A stretch of 64,000 nt of DNA from DATDAH01 sp963823495 (GCA_963823495.1 CAWGLV010000001.1:3658001-3722000); one strand, 5' to 3'. Shown: positions 43,361-52,302, numbered from the stretch's first letter. Numbers and translations: made by a program. The notes: generated by a model not told the origin, from the sequence alone.

Positions 43361-44650
43361 TCAGGTCCAGGCGGTGATCTCGCCGGCGACGGCCACGAGG
43401 TCGGCGGTGGCGGCGAAGTCGACCGGGATCGGCACGACATCGACGCCGGTGCGGCCCAACGCCTCCGCGGTGGCGGCGACCCGGTCCTCGGGCGACCGGG
43501 CCGGGCCCTCCGGGCCCCAGGCCTCGAGGGTCAGGGCCACGTCCAGCGAGCGGGCCAGGTCGAGCACCGCCTCGGTCACCGGATCCAACGGCCACGTCGT
43601 CACGCCGAGCGCCAGGCGGGACCCGTCGAGGCCACCCAGCAGGGCGGCCGCGGCCGCGGTGCCCGGAGCGTTCGTGGCGGGGACCAGCACCGAGCCGGGC
43701 TCGGTGGTCGGGAAGGCCCGGGCCACCCAGAATCCGGCCGGACCGGGATCAGCGACCACGAAGCCGCCGGGCGGGCGGAGGCCGCCGAGGTCGCGTGTGG
43801 CCCGGGCCGGATGCAGAGGCACCCCGGTCGACTCGTAGGCGGGGCCGACGACGGCGGACAGCTCGGTGTAGAGCGCCGGTCGGGGCGGATCGGGCCCCGG
43901 TTCGGGCCAGCCCTCGGCGGCGAAGGCCAGGTGCACCGGGTGCAGGTCGAGGCGCTGGGCCCGACCGAGTCCGCCCGGCGGAAGCTCGTCGGGATCGACG
44001 CCGACACACACCACGGCCAGCTTGTCGGTCAGCCCGGCCAACTCGAGGTCCCGGGCCTGCAGGCCCGCGGTGCCGGCGTGCAACGGGCTGTCCCAGGCGA
44101 ACACGCCCTTGGCCCCCCAGGTGTTGACGACGGCCCACCCGGTCTGGGCGGCGAAGCGCCGGAGGTGCCCGACCACGCCCTCGCCGTCGAGGGTGCGCAG
44201 GACCCCGGGCCCCACCAGCACCCCGACGTCGGGACCGAGGCCCGGCGACAGGCGGATGCCCTCGATCCGGGCCTGAGCCGCCTTCGGCTCGACGCCGTCC
44301 GCCACGGGTGCCGCCAGGTCCAGGTCGACCTCGAGGGCGAAGGCGTCCGGGATCTCCTGGCCCACGGTGGTGGCCAGCGCTTCGGCCAGGGCCTCGGGTG
44401 TGGCCACCGGGATCGGCGTCACCTCGGCCCCGGGCCGGGAGCTGACCCGCAGCACCCCGTCGTGCCACGACGCCCCGATGCGCCCCGACCGGCCGTCCAC
44501 ATCGGCCAGCAGGTCGGCCAGTCCGCCGTCACCGACCGGCACCGTCGCCAATCCCGGCAACGCCACCGGGGCCGGCGACCCGATCACCCGCGTCGCCCCC
44601 AAGGCCCGCAGGCCGGCGGCGAGGAGGTCGCCGACGCTTCGCTCAGTCAT
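43361..44650 (-). CDS. TPP-enzyme-like protein lacking the TPP-binding motif
   Basis: 429 residues. The middle part (about 140-225: VGVLVGPGVLRTLDGEGVV, WAVVNTWGAKGVFAWDSPLH) matches the central domain of acetolactate-synthase-type enzymes, and GFVVADPGPAGFWVARAF begins the C-terminal domain. Where the Mg/TPP site G-D-G-(x)n-N should be, the chain reads LALGVTTWPLDPVTEA, and the N-terminal domain is short with no catalytic glutamate visible. It is therefore probably not a working TPP enzyme. TACCCT nine bases upstream suggests a leaderless start. It lies between two acyl-CoA ligase genes; the role is unknown. Confidence 0.8.
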   Translation of the reverse strand: MTERSVGDLLAAGLRALGATRVIGSPAPVALPGLATVPVGDGGLADLLADVDGRSGRIGASWHDGVLRVSSRPGAEVTPIPVATPEALAEALATTVGQEIPDAFALEVDLDLAAPVADGVEPKAAQARIEGIRLSPGLGPDVGVLVGPGVLRTLDGEGVVGHLRRFAAQTGWAVVNTWGAKGVFAWDSPLHAGTAGLQARDLELAGLTDKLAVVCVGVDPDELPPGGLGRAQRLDLHPVHLAFAAEGWPEPGPDPPRPALYTELSAVVGPAYESTGVPLHPARATRDLGGLRPPGGFVVADPGPAGFWVARAFPTTEPGSVLVPATNAPGTAAAAALLGGLDGSRLALGVTTWPLDPVTEAVLDLARSLDVALTLEAWGPEGPARSPEDRVAATAEALGRTGVDVVPIPVDFAATADLVAVAGEITAWT

Positions 44651-44683
44651 GGTGCGGCGAGGGTACGCCGGCTCATTCGAGGA

Positions 44684-46225
44684 TCAGGCGGCGTACTGGT
44701 CCCGCAGTTCGTACTTGACGACCTTGCCGGTGGGGTTCCTCGGGAGGACGTCCAGGAACTCGAGCTGCTCGGGGAGGGCCTGCTGGCGGAGGCCCTTGGC
44801 CAGCAGATGCTCCTTCATCTGGTCGAAGGTGATCGGATCCTGACCCTCGGCGGTGACCACGATGGCGACCACCCGTTCGCCGGTGCGCTCGTCAGGGAGG
44901 CCGATGACGGCCACGTCGCCCACCTGCGGGTGCTCGAAGAGGAGGTCCTCGACCTCCTTGGCCGAGACGTTCTCCATGTTGCGGATGATGATGTCCTTGA
45001 GCCGCCCCGTGATGACGAGGTAGCCGTCCGCATCCTGCTGGCCGAGGTCGCCGGTGCGGAACCAGCCGTCCTCGTCGAAGGCGTCGGCGTCGAGGGCCGA
45101 GTCCAGGTAGCCCCGCATCATCTGGGGCGCCTTGGCCCGGATCTCGCCCTCCTCACCGGGGCCGGCCACCGTGCCGTCCAGCTTCACCAGCTTGAGCTCG
45201 ACACCCGGCATCGGTCTGCCCTCCGTCGCCGCCTTCGCGTCGTCGGGATCGTCCACGTCGACGAGCACGAGGATCGGCGCCTCCGTCAGGCCGTAGCCCG
45301 AGCAGATGCCGACCCCACCCATCTCGTCCTTCATCTCCTGGTGCAGCGTGGGGGGCTTGGGCGCCCCGCCCCCCGGGAAGAGGCGCACCTCCGGGAAGAT
45401 CGGCTCGGGCCCCGCGGCCCGCTGGGCGGCCAGGTACACCATGTGGAAGGGCGTGCCCGCCCCCGCCATGGTCACGCCGTTCTCGGCCAGGTAGGGGACG
45501 GTCGTGGCCGGGTCGAAGGTCTCCACGAACAGGTTCACACACCCGAACTGGAGGCTGCTGAACAGCCAGGTGATGCCGCCGATGTGGGTGAACGGGAAGA
45601 CCATCGCACCCCGGTCCTCCGGGGTGGCCCGGTAGCGATCCCCCATGCCCTCGGCGATGGCGGCGATCGAGGCATCGGTGTGCTTGGCCCCCTTCGGGTC
45701 CGCCGTGGTGCCCGAGGTGTAGAACAGCCAGCGGACCTCGAGATCGGCCGGGTCCTCGGGGGCCGGAGGCGGCGCGGGCAGGGTCGCCGGGTCGCCCTCC
45801 GGGAGGGTCTTGTCGCACACGAGGACCTCGAGGCTGTCCACGCCTTCGGCCACCGTGCGGGCCATGGCCTCGTGGTCGAAGCCCCGGAACACCGACGGCA
45901 CGACGAGCAGCTTGGTGCCGGCCTGCTTGGTGACGAAGCCGACCTCTCGCTCCCGGTAGATGGGGATGATCGGGTTCTGGGTGACGCCGAGCCGGGCCAG
46001 GGCCCCCACGAGGACCATCGACTCGAACCAGGTCGGCAGCTGCCACGAGACCACATCGCCCGCGCTCAGCCCCAGGTCCTGGAAGCCCGCGGCGGCCCGC
46101 TCACACCAGTCCCGGTATTCGGTGAAGGTCAGTTGCCGGCCGTCCTCGTCGATCGCCATCTCGGCGTCGCCGGACTCGGCCGCCCGACCCTCGATGAGCT
46201 CCCAGAGATTGCGCCCCGTGATCAT
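44684..46225 (-). CDS. AMP-dependent acyl-CoA synthetase/ligase
   Basis: 513 residues. P-loop YTSGTTADPKG at 169-179, YGLTEAP, GWFRTGDLGQQDADGYLVI, GRLKDIIIRNMENVSAKEVE, and the C-terminal lysine in PTGKVVKYELR (K501). This is the CaiC/cyclohexanecarboxylate-CoA-ligase-like branch, distinct from the two FadD19-like enzymes in the window. It forms acyl-CoA from an acid, ATP and CoA. TACAGT seven bases before the ATG marks a leaderless promoter. The TPP-like gene follows 33 bases after the stop and may be read from both this promoter and its own. Confidence 0.93.
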   Translation of the reverse strand: MITGRNLWELIEGRAAESGDAEMAIDEDGRQLTFTEYRDWCERAAAGFQDLGLSAGDVVSWQLPTWFESMVLVGALARLGVTQNPIIPIYREREVGFVTKQAGTKLLVVPSVFRGFDHEAMARTVAEGVDSLEVLVCDKTLPEGDPATLPAPPPAPEDPADLEVRWLFYTSGTTADPKGAKHTDASIAAIAEGMGDRYRATPEDRGAMVFPFTHIGGITWLFSSLQFGCVNLFVETFDPATTVPYLAENGVTMAGAGTPFHMVYLAAQRAAGPEPIFPEVRLFPGGGAPKPPTLHQEMKDEMGGVGICSGYGLTEAPILVLVDVDDPDDAKAATEGRPMPGVELKLVKLDGTVAGPGEEGEIRAKAPQMMRGYLDSALDADAFDEDGWFRTGDLGQQDADGYLVITGRLKDIIIRNMENVSAKEVEDLLFEHPQVGDVAVIGLPDERTGERVVAIVVTAEGQDPITFDQMKEHLLAKGLRQQALPEQLEFLDVLPRNPTGKVVKYELRDQYAA

Positions 46226-46232
46226 GGACGGG

Positions 46233-46238
46233 ACTGTA
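46233..46238 (-). promoter_or_regulatory. -10 box, probable leaderless promoter of the ligase gene
   Basis: On the minus strand TACAGT stands seven bases before the ATG at 46225 without a ribosome-binding site between them. Confidence 0.5.
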
Positions 46239-46258
46239 GTGACCGGTGATCGGCCACC

Positions 46259-47674
46259 TCAGGCCGACGGAGGCACCCACCCCGGCGGGTTGGGCGGGCC
46301 GGGATCCCGATCGGGCGTCGGCACCGCCTCGGGCCCACCCGTCGGACAGAGCCGGGCCAGCCGTCCCACCCACCACGAACCGGTGCCCAACCCCGCGACC
46401 AGCGACGCGGACATGAAGTCGCCGCCGAGCCACAGGCAGCCGTCCTCGGCCACCGCCGCGGCCCAGGTCCCGTCACCGGAGCGGAGGGACCCGGTTCGGC
46501 CCGGGAGGGGCCGGCCCGTCCTCGCCTCGACCTCCCAGACCTGTCGCTTCGGGGCGCGGTGGAAGCAGTGGCAGCCGATGTAGACGCGATTGCCCTCCAC
46601 ATCGACCGACTGGGCGTCGTTGGACACCCTCTGGAAGCGGAGAGAACGACCCGTGCGCGAGTTCCGCCGCTCCCAGAAGTGCTCCGCGCCCGCCACGTAG
46701 AGGTTGTTGCCCCAGACGTCCAGATCGAAGACCACCCCACCCACGGGCCACGAGGGCCACCTCGGCGCGTTCGACCCATGGTCCCAGCCGGGGAGCAACC
46801 GCCCGCCCACCACGGTCACCGTGGCAAGTTGGGAGGTCCCGCGTCGGCCGTTGACCGAGCTGAACTCGCCGCCCAGGTGAACCCGGCGGTTGTCGGTGCT
46901 CACCGCGACCGCGTAGGCACTCCGCCCCCGCAGACGTGGTCGCCACGTCCGATCGGGGACCCCCGTGGCCGCGCTGAAGCGCACGGCGTTGTCGACCGCC
47001 ACCCTCCCCCCGTTCGGACCCACCGCGGCGCCGAAGTGGCCCACCGCGTAGAGCCGTCGGCCCTTGACGGAGAGGTCACGCACGACGGCATGGCGGGGCG
47101 ATCCCGGACGACGCACGCCGGCGACGAAGCGGCGGTCGGTGGCCCCCGTGCCCGGATCGAGGGCGACCAGTCCCGCGGCCGCCACCCCGTTGGCCCGGGT
47201 GAACTCGCCCGCCGCGACGATGGCGCCCGACGGCAGCACGTCGAGGGCGTACACAGGACGATCGACCCGCGGTCGCCACGTCCGGATCCAGTCGCCGGAC
47301 TCGGTGTCGAAGGCGGCCAGGAAGGGCTGGTCCCGTCGGGGCCAGTCCCCGCTGGCCTCCACCACCCGGGTGAACTTGCCGGCGGCGTAGACGGTCCGGC
47401 CCACGACCTGGAGGTCCCAGACCTGGGCTCTGCTGACCTGAGAGGCGAAGGTCTCCATCCGGCCCTCGACGCCGTCGGTGCGGTAGACCGGCGGGCCGCC
47501 GGGACCGACCTCAGCCGCATCGGGGGCCGTCGACCGGGGGACCGCGACCGGCTGCGTGGGCTCGGCTTCCGGGGCCGGACCGGTGACCGCCGCGAGGGCG
47601 GCGACCACGGACAGGGCGGCGATGCCGAGAACGACCCGGAGGCGCCCGCGGTCGCCGGCGCGTCCTGCCCTCAC
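46259..47674 (-). CDS. Secreted beta-propeller protein, shorter of two tandem paralogues
   Basis: 471 residues from GTG 47674, overlapping the upstream stop (GTGA). A signal or anchor helix (VVLGIAALSVVAALAAVTG) is followed by a Pro/Ala-rich linker and a propeller that repeats 'xxYAAGxFTxV...GxWPR...PFLAAFD' blades. It parallels the upstream 785-residue protein almost blade for blade (YRTDGVEGRMETF versus YRTDGVDGRFTGP; RVYIGCHCFHRAPKRQ versus RVYIGCHCDRRAPATE), but it lacks that protein's two C-terminal domains. Conserved CHC, DGCLW and LC cysteines suggest disulfides outside the cell. The function is unknown. Confidence 0.87.
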   Translation of the reverse strand: MRAGRAGDRGRLRVVLGIAALSVVAALAAVTGPAPEAEPTQPVAVPRSTAPDAAEVGPGGPPVYRTDGVEGRMETFASQVSRAQVWDLQVVGRTVYAAGKFTRVVEASGDWPRRDQPFLAAFDTESGDWIRTWRPRVDRPVYALDVLPSGAIVAAGEFTRANGVAAAGLVALDPGTGATDRRFVAGVRRPGSPRHAVVRDLSVKGRRLYAVGHFGAAVGPNGGRVAVDNAVRFSAATGVPDRTWRPRLRGRSAYAVAVSTDNRRVHLGGEFSSVNGRRGTSQLATVTVVGGRLLPGWDHGSNAPRWPSWPVGGVVFDLDVWGNNLYVAGAEHFWERRNSRTGRSLRFQRVSNDAQSVDVEGNRVYIGCHCFHRAPKRQVWEVEARTGRPLPGRTGSLRSGDGTWAAAVAEDGCLWLGGDFMSASLVAGLGTGSWWVGRLARLCPTGGPEAVPTPDRDPGPPNPPGWVPPSA

Positions 47675-50028
47675 CAGCCCGAGAGCGCGAGGTCGAAGGC
47701 GAGGTCCCGGCTGCCCGGGGCCTGGTGGACCTCGACCGCCAACACGTTGTCGCCGCTGCGCAGGGCCGCGGCGGACACCGTGAACTCCACGAAACGGCTC
47801 TGGGCGCCGCCGGTCACATACGAGCCGGCGTTGGTGCTCGCGGTGATGGAACCGTCGGGCAGGTTGTCGCGGACCAACTCCGTGCCGTTGAGGTACACCA
47901 CGGCCCCGTCGTCGATCAGCAGACGGATGGTCAACTGGGTGAAACCGGTGGCATCGGCCACGGTGAAGGGGTGGCGGAAGTACGCCGTCACCGGGCGGCC
48001 GTCGGTCCGGGTGACCGTCATCTCGTCACCCATGCCGAAGCCGAGCTTGGCCGGGCCCTCCGCCCAGGCCCCGTCGACGAAGGTCCGGGCCCGCCAAGCC
48101 GTGCCCTGATCGGAGCCGTCGTCCAGGTACCGCCAGACCGATCCTTCGGCGACGAAGTCGGTCGGGGCGACCGGCGGCGGCGGTGGGGCCGGTGGCAGGG
48201 TGATGGCCGGGGTCGGGGTGGTCGAACCGGCTGTCGTCGTCCGGCTGAGCGAGAGATCGAAGGTCAGGTCCCGGCTGGAACCGTCCGACTGGTGCACGCT
48301 GACCGCGATGGTGTTGGTGCCGTCGACCACCGCGCTGGCGGGCAGTCGGTAGGTGCTGAAGTCCGACTCGGGGGCACCGAACACCGCCGAGGAGGCCCGC
48401 GTGGTCGCCTCGATCGTCCCGGTCGGCATGTTCTCGGCCACAACGGGGTCACCGTTGATCCACACGGTCGCCCCGTCGTCGACGTTGAGACCCAACTCGA
48501 GGTAGGGCGCCGAGGCGGGATCGGCCTCGAAGGTCCGTCGGAACAGGGCGCTGAGGCCCTGACGGGGGATCACGGTGGCCTCGTCACCGTCACCGAAGCC
48601 GAGTTCGGCTTCGCCCACGGCCCAGCCGCCGTCGGCGAACGACGACCGTGTCCAGCCCGCGGGGTGGGTGCCGTCGGCGAGGTAGCGCCACGGGGCGCCC
48701 CGGGCGATGAGGACGTTCGGGTCCGGCGGTGGGGGCGGCCGGGTCAGGGAGGGCACGCTGTGGGCCAGAGGGCCCGCCGAGTCACACATCCGGGCCATCC
48801 GGCCCACCCAGTTGGTGCCCGAGCGGCCGACCAGTTGGCTGGTGGAGCGGAAGTCGCCACCGGTCCACAGGCAGCCGTCGGGGGCCTTGGCGAAGGCCCA
48901 GGGGCCGTCGCCGCTGGCCAGGGACCCTCCCAGGTCGCGCAGCTTCTGACCGGTCGCTCCACTGACCTCGATGATCTCGGTGGCGGGGGCCCGTCGATCA
49001 CAGTGACAACCGATGTAGACGCGGTCACCGATGACCTCGATCCGCTGGCTGTCGTTGGTGATCGTGTTGACCCGGATGGCCGCGCCCGTCGTGGCGTTGC
49101 GCTGTTCCCAGTAGTGCTCGGCACCGGTCACATAGAGGTTGTTGCCGTACGCGCCGAGGTCGTAGACGATGCCCCCCAGCGGCCAGTTGCCCCGGGGGCT
49201 GACGTGGGAGCCGCTCTGCCAGCCGGGGACGTTGGCCCCGGTCGCGGCGTCGACGGTGCCGATCAGGGCGGTGCCGTTCTCGCCGTTGAGATAGCTGAAC
49301 TCCCCACCGAGGTGGACGCGTGCGCCGTTGCCGCTGGTGGCCACGGCCCAGGCGCTGCGCCCGGCGATGACCGGCGTCCACGTCGGGTCGACCGCGCCGG
49401 TTGTGGCATCGAGCCGCGTGGCCTTGGTGACCTGCACCCGGGTCGGGTTCGCCGGGTTCCCCGAGAGGGCCCGGCTGAAGTTGCCGACCGCATAGAGGCG
49501 ATCGCCGTCCCGGTACAGGTCCCGGATCACGGACTGCGCCGTGGTGTTCGGGCGCGCGACCTCGGCGTAGAAGGTGGGATCGATCTGGCCGGTGCGGGCG
49601 TCGAGGGCGACGAGGTTGCCGCGGGCCACCCCGTTGACCGTGTCGAACTCGCCGGCGACCAGGAGTTGGCCGTCGGGGGTCGCGTCGAGGGCCCACACCG
49701 GGGCGTCGAGCACCGGGCGCCACCAGTCCAGGTAGTGGCCCGTCGTGGCGTCGAAGGCGGCCAGGAAGGGCTGCGGGATGCGAGGCCAGGATCCCTGCGT
49801 GGACACCACGTCGGTGAACTGACCCGCGGCGTAGACGGTGTTGCCGATGGTCTGGAGGTCCCAGACGTGTGCGGGCACCACGTTGGTGGTCGGTCCCGTG
49901 AACCGGCCGTCGACGCCGTCGGTGCGGTAGACGGCCGTGGTCAGTTCGGCGTCAGCCGGGGTGCCACCGGCCGCGAGAGCGGACGCGATCAGCGCCGTCA
50001 CCAGGAGGAGGCGTCGTACCGCCGTCAT
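47671..50028 (-). CDS. Secreted beta-propeller protein with two galactose-binding-like C-terminal domains
   Basis: 785 residues from ATG 50028, where a signal peptide begins (MTAVRRLLLVTALIASALAA); an in-frame start 42 bases earlier gives a poorer signal. Residues about 30-430 form a propeller with 'AAGQFTDV' and 'VAGEFDTVNGVARGNLVALD' repeats. Two domains of about 150 residues follow, each starting 'W.Y...G' (GAPWRYLADGTHPAGW; GSVWRYLDDGSDQGTAW) and containing ALFRRTFE or AYFRHPFT and VHQSDGSSRDLTFDL or VHQAPGSRDLAFDLAL. This domain is often found attached to extracellular phosphoesterases and cell-surface proteins. A promoter at 50111 precedes it. It probably acts on the cell surface. Confidence 0.88.
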   Translation of the reverse strand: MTAVRRLLLVTALIASALAAGGTPADAELTTAVYRTDGVDGRFTGPTTNVVPAHVWDLQTIGNTVYAAGQFTDVVSTQGSWPRIPQPFLAAFDATTGHYLDWWRPVLDAPVWALDATPDGQLLVAGEFDTVNGVARGNLVALDARTGQIDPTFYAEVARPNTTAQSVIRDLYRDGDRLYAVGNFSRALSGNPANPTRVQVTKATRLDATTGAVDPTWTPVIAGRSAWAVATSGNGARVHLGGEFSYLNGENGTALIGTVDAATGANVPGWQSGSHVSPRGNWPLGGIVYDLGAYGNNLYVTGAEHYWEQRNATTGAAIRVNTITNDSQRIEVIGDRVYIGCHCDRRAPATEIIEVSGATGQKLRDLGGSLASGDGPWAFAKAPDGCLWTGGDFRSTSQLVGRSGTNWVGRMARMCDSAGPLAHSVPSLTRPPPPPDPNVLIARGAPWRYLADGTHPAGWTRSSFADGGWAVGEAELGFGDGDEATVIPRQGLSALFRRTFEADPASAPYLELGLNVDDGATVWINGDPVVAENMPTGTIEATTRASSAVFGAPESDFSTYRLPASAVVDGTNTIAVSVHQSDGSSRDLTFDLSLSRTTTAGSTTPTPAITLPPAPPPPPVAPTDFVAEGSVWRYLDDGSDQGTAWRARTFVDGAWAEGPAKLGFGMGDEMTVTRTDGRPVTAYFRHPFTVADATGFTQLTIRLLIDDGAVVYLNGTELVRDNLPDGSITASTNAGSYVTGGAQSRFVEFTVSAAALRSGDNVLAVEVHQAPGSRDLAFDLALSGW

Positions 50029-50066
50029 CGAGACCGCCCTTTCGTCGGGACCCGATCCCGACATCG

Positions 50067-50101
50067 CCACGTTGAGTCAGAGTTCCGACCACTCAATGTG
50101 G
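50067..50101. repeat. Inverted repeat in the leader of the propeller genes
   Basis: CCACGTTGAGT (50067-50077) and ACTCAATGTGG (50091-50101) pair over 11 bases with one G-T wobble and a 13-base loop. It lies just downstream of the predicted promoter, so it would fold in the 5' leader of the propeller mRNA; it could also end transcription from the lipoprotein gene. Confidence 0.4.
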
Positions 50102-50110
50102 TCGAGCCCT

Positions 50111-50139
50111 ACGGTAGCGACCGCTCACCGTGGGCACAA
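50111..50139 (-). promoter_or_regulatory. Promoter of the tandem propeller genes
   Basis: On the minus strand TTGTGC (50139-50134) and TACCGT (50116-50111) are separated by exactly 17 bases, a good -35/-10 pair, about 75 bases upstream of ATG 50028. Confidence 0.5.
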
Positions 50140-50167
50140 GGGCACCTATCGTGCTTTTCCTCCTCGG

Positions 50168-50551
50168 CTATCCGCAGCTCTGCGCCCAGGTGGCCACCAG
50201 GTCCCGACTGGCCGGACCGGCCGGCCGGAGGCCCTCGGCCGCGGCACACACGGCCTCGTCGAAGTCACGGTCACAACCCAGGCCCTCGTAGCGCACCGCC
50301 AGGTCCGGGCCCTCGCCGAAGGCGCTCAGGGCGGCGTCGATGCGCTCGGTGTCGTTGCGCCCGGCATCGCCGAGTTGATCGAGGACCCGGGCCCGGGCCG
50401 CGATGGTCTCCTCGACCAACTGCGAGCAGTCGTCCGCACCACCGAAGGCGCCCGCCGCCCCCGGTTGCTCCTCCGGCGCGGCGTCGTCCCCGCACGCGGA
50501 CAGGCCGAGACCGAGACCGAGGACCAGGGCGACGGGAAGGAGGCGGTGCAC
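50168..50551 (-). CDS. Small lipoprotein of unknown function
   Basis: 127 residues. The signal MHRLLPVALVLGLGLGLSAC ends in an LSAC lipobox, so the protein should be tethered to the outer face of the membrane. The mature part is mostly helical and acidic (DDCSQLVEETIAARARVLDQL) with cysteines in DDCSQ, GLGCDRDF, EAVCAAAEG and QSCG that could form two disulfides. I recognise no family. It follows the EamA transporter gene by 48 bases in the same direction. Confidence 0.8.
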   Translation of the reverse strand: MHRLLPVALVLGLGLGLSACGDDAAPEEQPGAAGAFGGADDCSQLVEETIAARARVLDQLGDAGRNDTERIDAALSAFGEGPDLAVRYEGLGCDRDFDEAVCAAAEGLRPAGPASRDLVATWAQSCG

Positions 50552-50599
50552 GCCTCTCCGTCGGCCGTGGCGGGTGGGGATTGACCCCTGTCGGGCCGT

Positions 50600-51502
50600 T
50601 CAGGCCGCCCGGCTGGTCAACCAGGCGCCGACCAGCACCAGGACCATCCCGGCCAGGGCCAGCAGGGCAACGGTCTCGTCGCGGAAGGCCACGCCGAGGG
50701 CGATGGCCACGACCGGGGTGAGGTAGATGGCCACCGAACCTCGGGCCGCGCCGGCCCGGCCCATCAGGTTGGCCATGGCCACGAACGCCCATCCGGTGCC
50801 GAGCAGCCCGAGGACGACCACGGCGCCGAGCGAGGCCCACTCGAAGTCCGAGGCCGGGATGCTGGCCAGCCCGTAGGGCGCGGTCATCACCAGGGCGGCC
50901 AGCTGCACCCGCCACATGACCGGCAGGCCCCCGTACTTCTGCTGGAGGGGCACGGCCAGGTTGGCCGACAGCCCGTACAGGACGACCGCGATCAGCAACA
51001 GCCCCACTCCGAGCGTCGAGGCGTCGGCACCGCGCAGGCTGGGCAGGGAGATGGCCACGACCCCGACGAAGCCGATCACCAGGCCGACGGCGTGGACCTG
51101 CCGCGGTCGGGCGCGGAGGAGGAAGGCGGCGAAGAGGGCGGCGAAGAGGGGGACCGACCCGTTGACCATGCCGGCGACCGAGGAGCCCACGTAGAGCTCG
51201 GCGATCGGGAAGAGCGAGAGCGGCAGGGCCATCCAGGTGAAGCCGACGAGGGCGACGGTGGGCCAGTCCTCACGTTCGATCGGCGTCCGGGCCGCCGGCA
51301 CCACCGCCAGGCCGAGCATGCCGAAGAGGATGCGGCCGAAGGTCACCACGCCGGGAGCGAAGGCATCCAGGCCGATGGCGATGAGCAGGAAGGACGAGCC
51401 CCACACCCCGGCGACGAAGGCCAGAAGGCCCCACTCGACGGGGCCGAACGCCTGTTGGTGGGTCCCCTGCGCCGTGGTGATGAGCGTTCGGGACCGGGCC
51501 AC
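50600..51502 (-). CDS. EamA-family (DMT) transporter
   Basis: 300 residues from GTG 51502, with ten membrane segments arranged as two EamA repeats of about five helices each (GSSFLLIAIGLDAFAPGVVT in the first, GTGWAFVAMANLMGRAGAARG in the second). These carriers export metabolites, amino acids or drugs; the substrate cannot be predicted. A TACCCT box six bases upstream implies a leaderless message. It is divergent from the response regulator gene at 51571. Confidence 0.9.
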   Translation of the reverse strand: MARSRTLITTAQGTHQQAFGPVEWGLLAFVAGVWGSSFLLIAIGLDAFAPGVVTFGRILFGMLGLAVVPAARTPIEREDWPTVALVGFTWMALPLSLFPIAELYVGSSVAGMVNGSVPLFAALFAAFLLRARPRQVHAVGLVIGFVGVVAISLPSLRGADASTLGVGLLLIAVVLYGLSANLAVPLQQKYGGLPVMWRVQLAALVMTAPYGLASIPASDFEWASLGAVVVLGLLGTGWAFVAMANLMGRAGAARGSVAIYLTPVVAIALGVAFRDETVALLALAGMVLVLVGAWLTSRAA

Positions 51503-51508
51503 CTCGGG

Positions 51509-51514
51509 AGGGTA
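51509..51514 (-). promoter_or_regulatory. -10 box of the EamA gene
   Basis: On the minus strand TACCCT stands six bases before GTG 51502, with no ribosome-binding site. Confidence 0.45.
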
Positions 51515-51556
51515 ACGACGGCGGCCCTGGGGACCCGGCCGTATTCGGACCGGACG

Positions 51557-51562
51557 TAGACT
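51557..51562 (+). promoter_or_regulatory. -10 box of the LuxR-type response regulator gene
   Basis: TAGACT stands eight bases before the ATG at 51571, with no ribosome-binding site; the transcript is probably leaderless. Confidence 0.45.
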
Positions 51563-51570
51563 CAGCGACC

Positions 51571-52257
51571 ATGCCCGTCCGACTCATCATCGCCGAGGAC
51601 TCGCTCCTCGTGCGGGAGGGCGTGGCCAAGCTCCTGGAGGGCCACGACGACGTCGAGGTCGTCGCCCTCTGCGCCGACTACGACGAGCTGATGGCCGCCG
51701 TGGAGGATCCCGGCGCCGATGTGGTCCTCACCGACATCCGCATGCCGCCCACAGGCACCGACGAAGGCATCCGCGCCGCTGCGGGTCTGCGCGAGACCCA
51801 CCCCGACATCGGGGTCGTGGTCCTGTCGCAGTACGCGGAGCCGGAATACGCCCTGGCCCTGCTGGAGAGTGGGTCAGAAGGGCGGGCCTACCTGCTCAAG
51901 GAACGGGTGTCGGACCCCGACCAACTGCTCGGCGCCGTGCGGGACGTGGCCCGGGGCGGCTCGGTCGTGGACCCCAAGGTGGTCGAGGGTCTCGTCGCCG
52001 CCCGGTCCCGGTCACGGCGCTCGCCTCTCGAACACCTCACACCGCGGGAGGGCGAGGTGCTGGCCGAGATCGCCCAGGGCCGGAACAACGCCGCGGTGGC
52101 CGGCGCGCTGGGTCTCTCGGACCGGGCCGTGGAGAAGCACATCAACTCCCTCTTCGCCAAGCTCGGGCTCACCGAGGAACCCGACATCCATCGGCGGGTG
52201 AAAGCAGTGCTGCTCTATCTGGCCGAGAAGGACGAAGGGGGGACAGCCCCCCCATGA
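51571..52257 (+). CDS. NarL/FixJ-type response regulator
   Basis: 228 residues. The receiver (about 1-125) has the acidic pair ED at 9-10, the phospho-acceptor D55 in VVLTDIRMPP and K in YLLKERV. A LuxR-type helix-turn-helix (LTPREGEVLAEIAQGRNNAA to KHINSLFAKLGL) ends the chain, so it binds DNA when phosphorylated. Its receiver closely resembles that of the cyclase fusion at 57288 (shared DIRMPP, GTDEGI/FQDEGI, VVLSQY, RVSDPD/RVSDGD), which suggests that the two are targets of the same kinase, probably the one encoded at 54160. Confidence 0.93.
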   Translation: MPVRLIIAEDSLLVREGVAKLLEGHDDVEVVALCADYDELMAAVEDPGADVVLTDIRMPPTGTDEGIRAAAGLRETHPDIGVVVLSQYAEPEYALALLESGSEGRAYLLKERVSDPDQLLGAVRDVARGGSVVDPKVVEGLVAARSRSRRSPLEHLTPREGEVLAEIAQGRNNAAVAGALGLSDRAVEKHINSLFAKLGLTEEPDIHRRVKAVLLYLAEKDEGGTAPP

Positions 52258-52302
52258 CCGCGGGGGCGCCCACCCTGGGCCGAAACGTCCGCGGCGCGCA
52301 CA

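Noticed and set aside
43811..46249. An 812-codon plus-strand frame antisense to the ligase and TPP-like genes
   Set aside because: It is a shadow of codon bias on the other strand; both overlapped genes have family motifs.
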